A DNA stretch of 6,265 nt, taken from the NCBI GenBank assembly GCA_018667995.1, contig JABIQT010000980.1, positions 1 through 6,265 of the forward strand, in the 5' to 3' direction. The number at the start of each line of letters is the position of its first letter. Positions within the stretch are counted from its first letter, which is position 1. This document shows, one piece after another, positions 5,898 to 6,265 of the stretch. The notes under the pieces are model-generated. The model searched no databases and had not been told where the DNA came from. It saw only the letters and a list, made by a program, of their open reading frames with translations. The DNA is from Candidatus Latescibacterota bacterium (GTDB taxonomy: Bacteria; JAAXHH01; JABIQT01). The position numbers and the translations under genes were made by a program.

Positions 5898-6265
5898 ATG
5901 ACTGTATCTGATTCGGATCCTGAGGGAGATAAACCTCCACATCCTGGTGTCGTGTTTCCGCCACCATTGCTCTTCGTGGGAGGCTTCGGACTCGGATGGA
6001 TTGTCCATAGAGAATATCCACAGCCTCAGATGTCCGATAAGTGGCTCTTCTACGGTGAGGCGATCGGATCTGTATGCATTGGAGTCGGTCTGGCGATCAT
6101 GCTATGGGGAATTCTTACATTTTTCCTGAATCATACAGCAATTTTGCCGAATCGGCCCGCATCTGGCCTCGTCAACACTGGGCCCTATAAGTTCACGCGC
6201 AACCCCATGTATCTTGGACTGACCCTGGCGTATAGCGGCGGATGTTTTGCCCTATCGACTCTCTG
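5898..6265 (+). CDS. Isoprenylcysteine carboxyl methyltransferase/PEMT-like membrane methyltransferase (3' end outside window)
   Basis: The first 122 codons of a membrane protein are visible, running off the right edge with no stop. After a short polar, proline-rich N-terminus (MTVSDSDPEGDKPPHPG), hydrophobic segments lie at about 19-37 and 53-78, and a third begins near 104. Between the second and third is GLVNTGPYKFTRNPMYLGL (residues 90-108), the hallmark GPY-x-x-x-RNPMYLG signature of the ICMT/phospholipid-N-methyltransferase superfamily in bacteria. Members transfer a methyl group from S-adenosylmethionine inside the membrane. Bacterial homologues mostly have unknown substrates, because prenylated CAAX proteins are not expected. 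The C-terminal SAM-binding part, which usually ends a protein of about 150-220 residues, is not in the window, so completeness cannot be judged. The start is supported by AAAGGAA upstream. A 160-base gap separates it from the dioxygenase gene, so it may have its own promoter. Confidence 0.85.
   Translation, partial: MTVSDSDPEGDKPPHPGVVFPPPLLFVGGFGLGWIVHREYPQPQMSDKWLFYGEAIGSVCIGVGLAIMLWGILTFFLNHTAILPNRPASGLVNTGPYKFTRNPMYLGLTLAYSGGCFALSTL

Noticed and set aside
5722-6021. 99-codon open frame on the - strand covering the dioxygenase-methyltransferase gap
   Set aside because: It has no recognisable motif and runs antisense into the methyltransferase start, which has a good ribosome-binding site. 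Only the gap portion is otherwise unexplained.

Overview
The window is a compact stretch of bacterial chromosome with moderate GC. All recognisable genes lie on the + strand, with Shine-Dalgarno sites ahead of several of them. No tRNA, rRNA, CRISPR array, insertion sequence or phage gene is visible. The mix of [NiFe]-hydrogenase maturation genes, a phytanoyl-CoA-dioxygenase-like oxygenase, a large rhomboid protein and an ankyrin protein suits an environmental, possibly uncultured, Gram-negative-type lineage. PhyH families are expanded in groups such as Latescibacteria, Poribacteria and Planctomycetes. That placement is a low-confidence inference from protein style only.

Layout. (1) Positions 1-1672 hold the 3' part of hypF, which enters from the left edge, and a complete hypC. 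They overlap by one base (TAATG) and form the end of a hydrogenase-maturation operon. HypF makes the carbamoyl group that becomes cyanide, and HypC carries the Fe(CN)2CO intermediate with HypD. hypD and hypE do not follow hypC here. (2) Positions 1673-1968 are non-coding and contain a nested inverted repeat and a weak terminator-like hairpin, so a transcription boundary is likely. (3) Positions 1969-2691 encode a small soluble ankyrin-repeat protein with a clear ribosome-binding site. (4) Positions 2692-2866 are non-coding, with two short perfect palindromes and a T6 tract just before the next start. (5) Positions 2867-4786 encode a multidomain rhomboid-type intramembrane serine protease: an N-terminal membrane hairpin, a PH-like segment, a rhomboid core with an intact Ser-His dyad, and a TPR-like and beta-rich C-terminal region. 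(6) Positions 4814-5737 encode a PhyH-family Fe(II)/2-oxoglutarate dioxygenase, 27 bases downstream and probably co-transcribed. (7) Positions 5738-5897 are non-coding with a short perfect hairpin. (8) From 5898 to the right edge runs the start of an isoprenylcysteine carboxyl methyltransferase/PEMT-like membrane methyltransferase, cut by the window end.

Only hypF and hypC have an obvious shared pathway. The ankyrin, rhomboid, PhyH and methyltransferase genes are co-oriented, but nothing in the sequence proves a common function. I see no strong evidence for a wholly new system. The most interesting items are the architecture and uncertain start of the rhomboid protein, its tight linkage to the dioxygenase gene, and the structured region after hypC.
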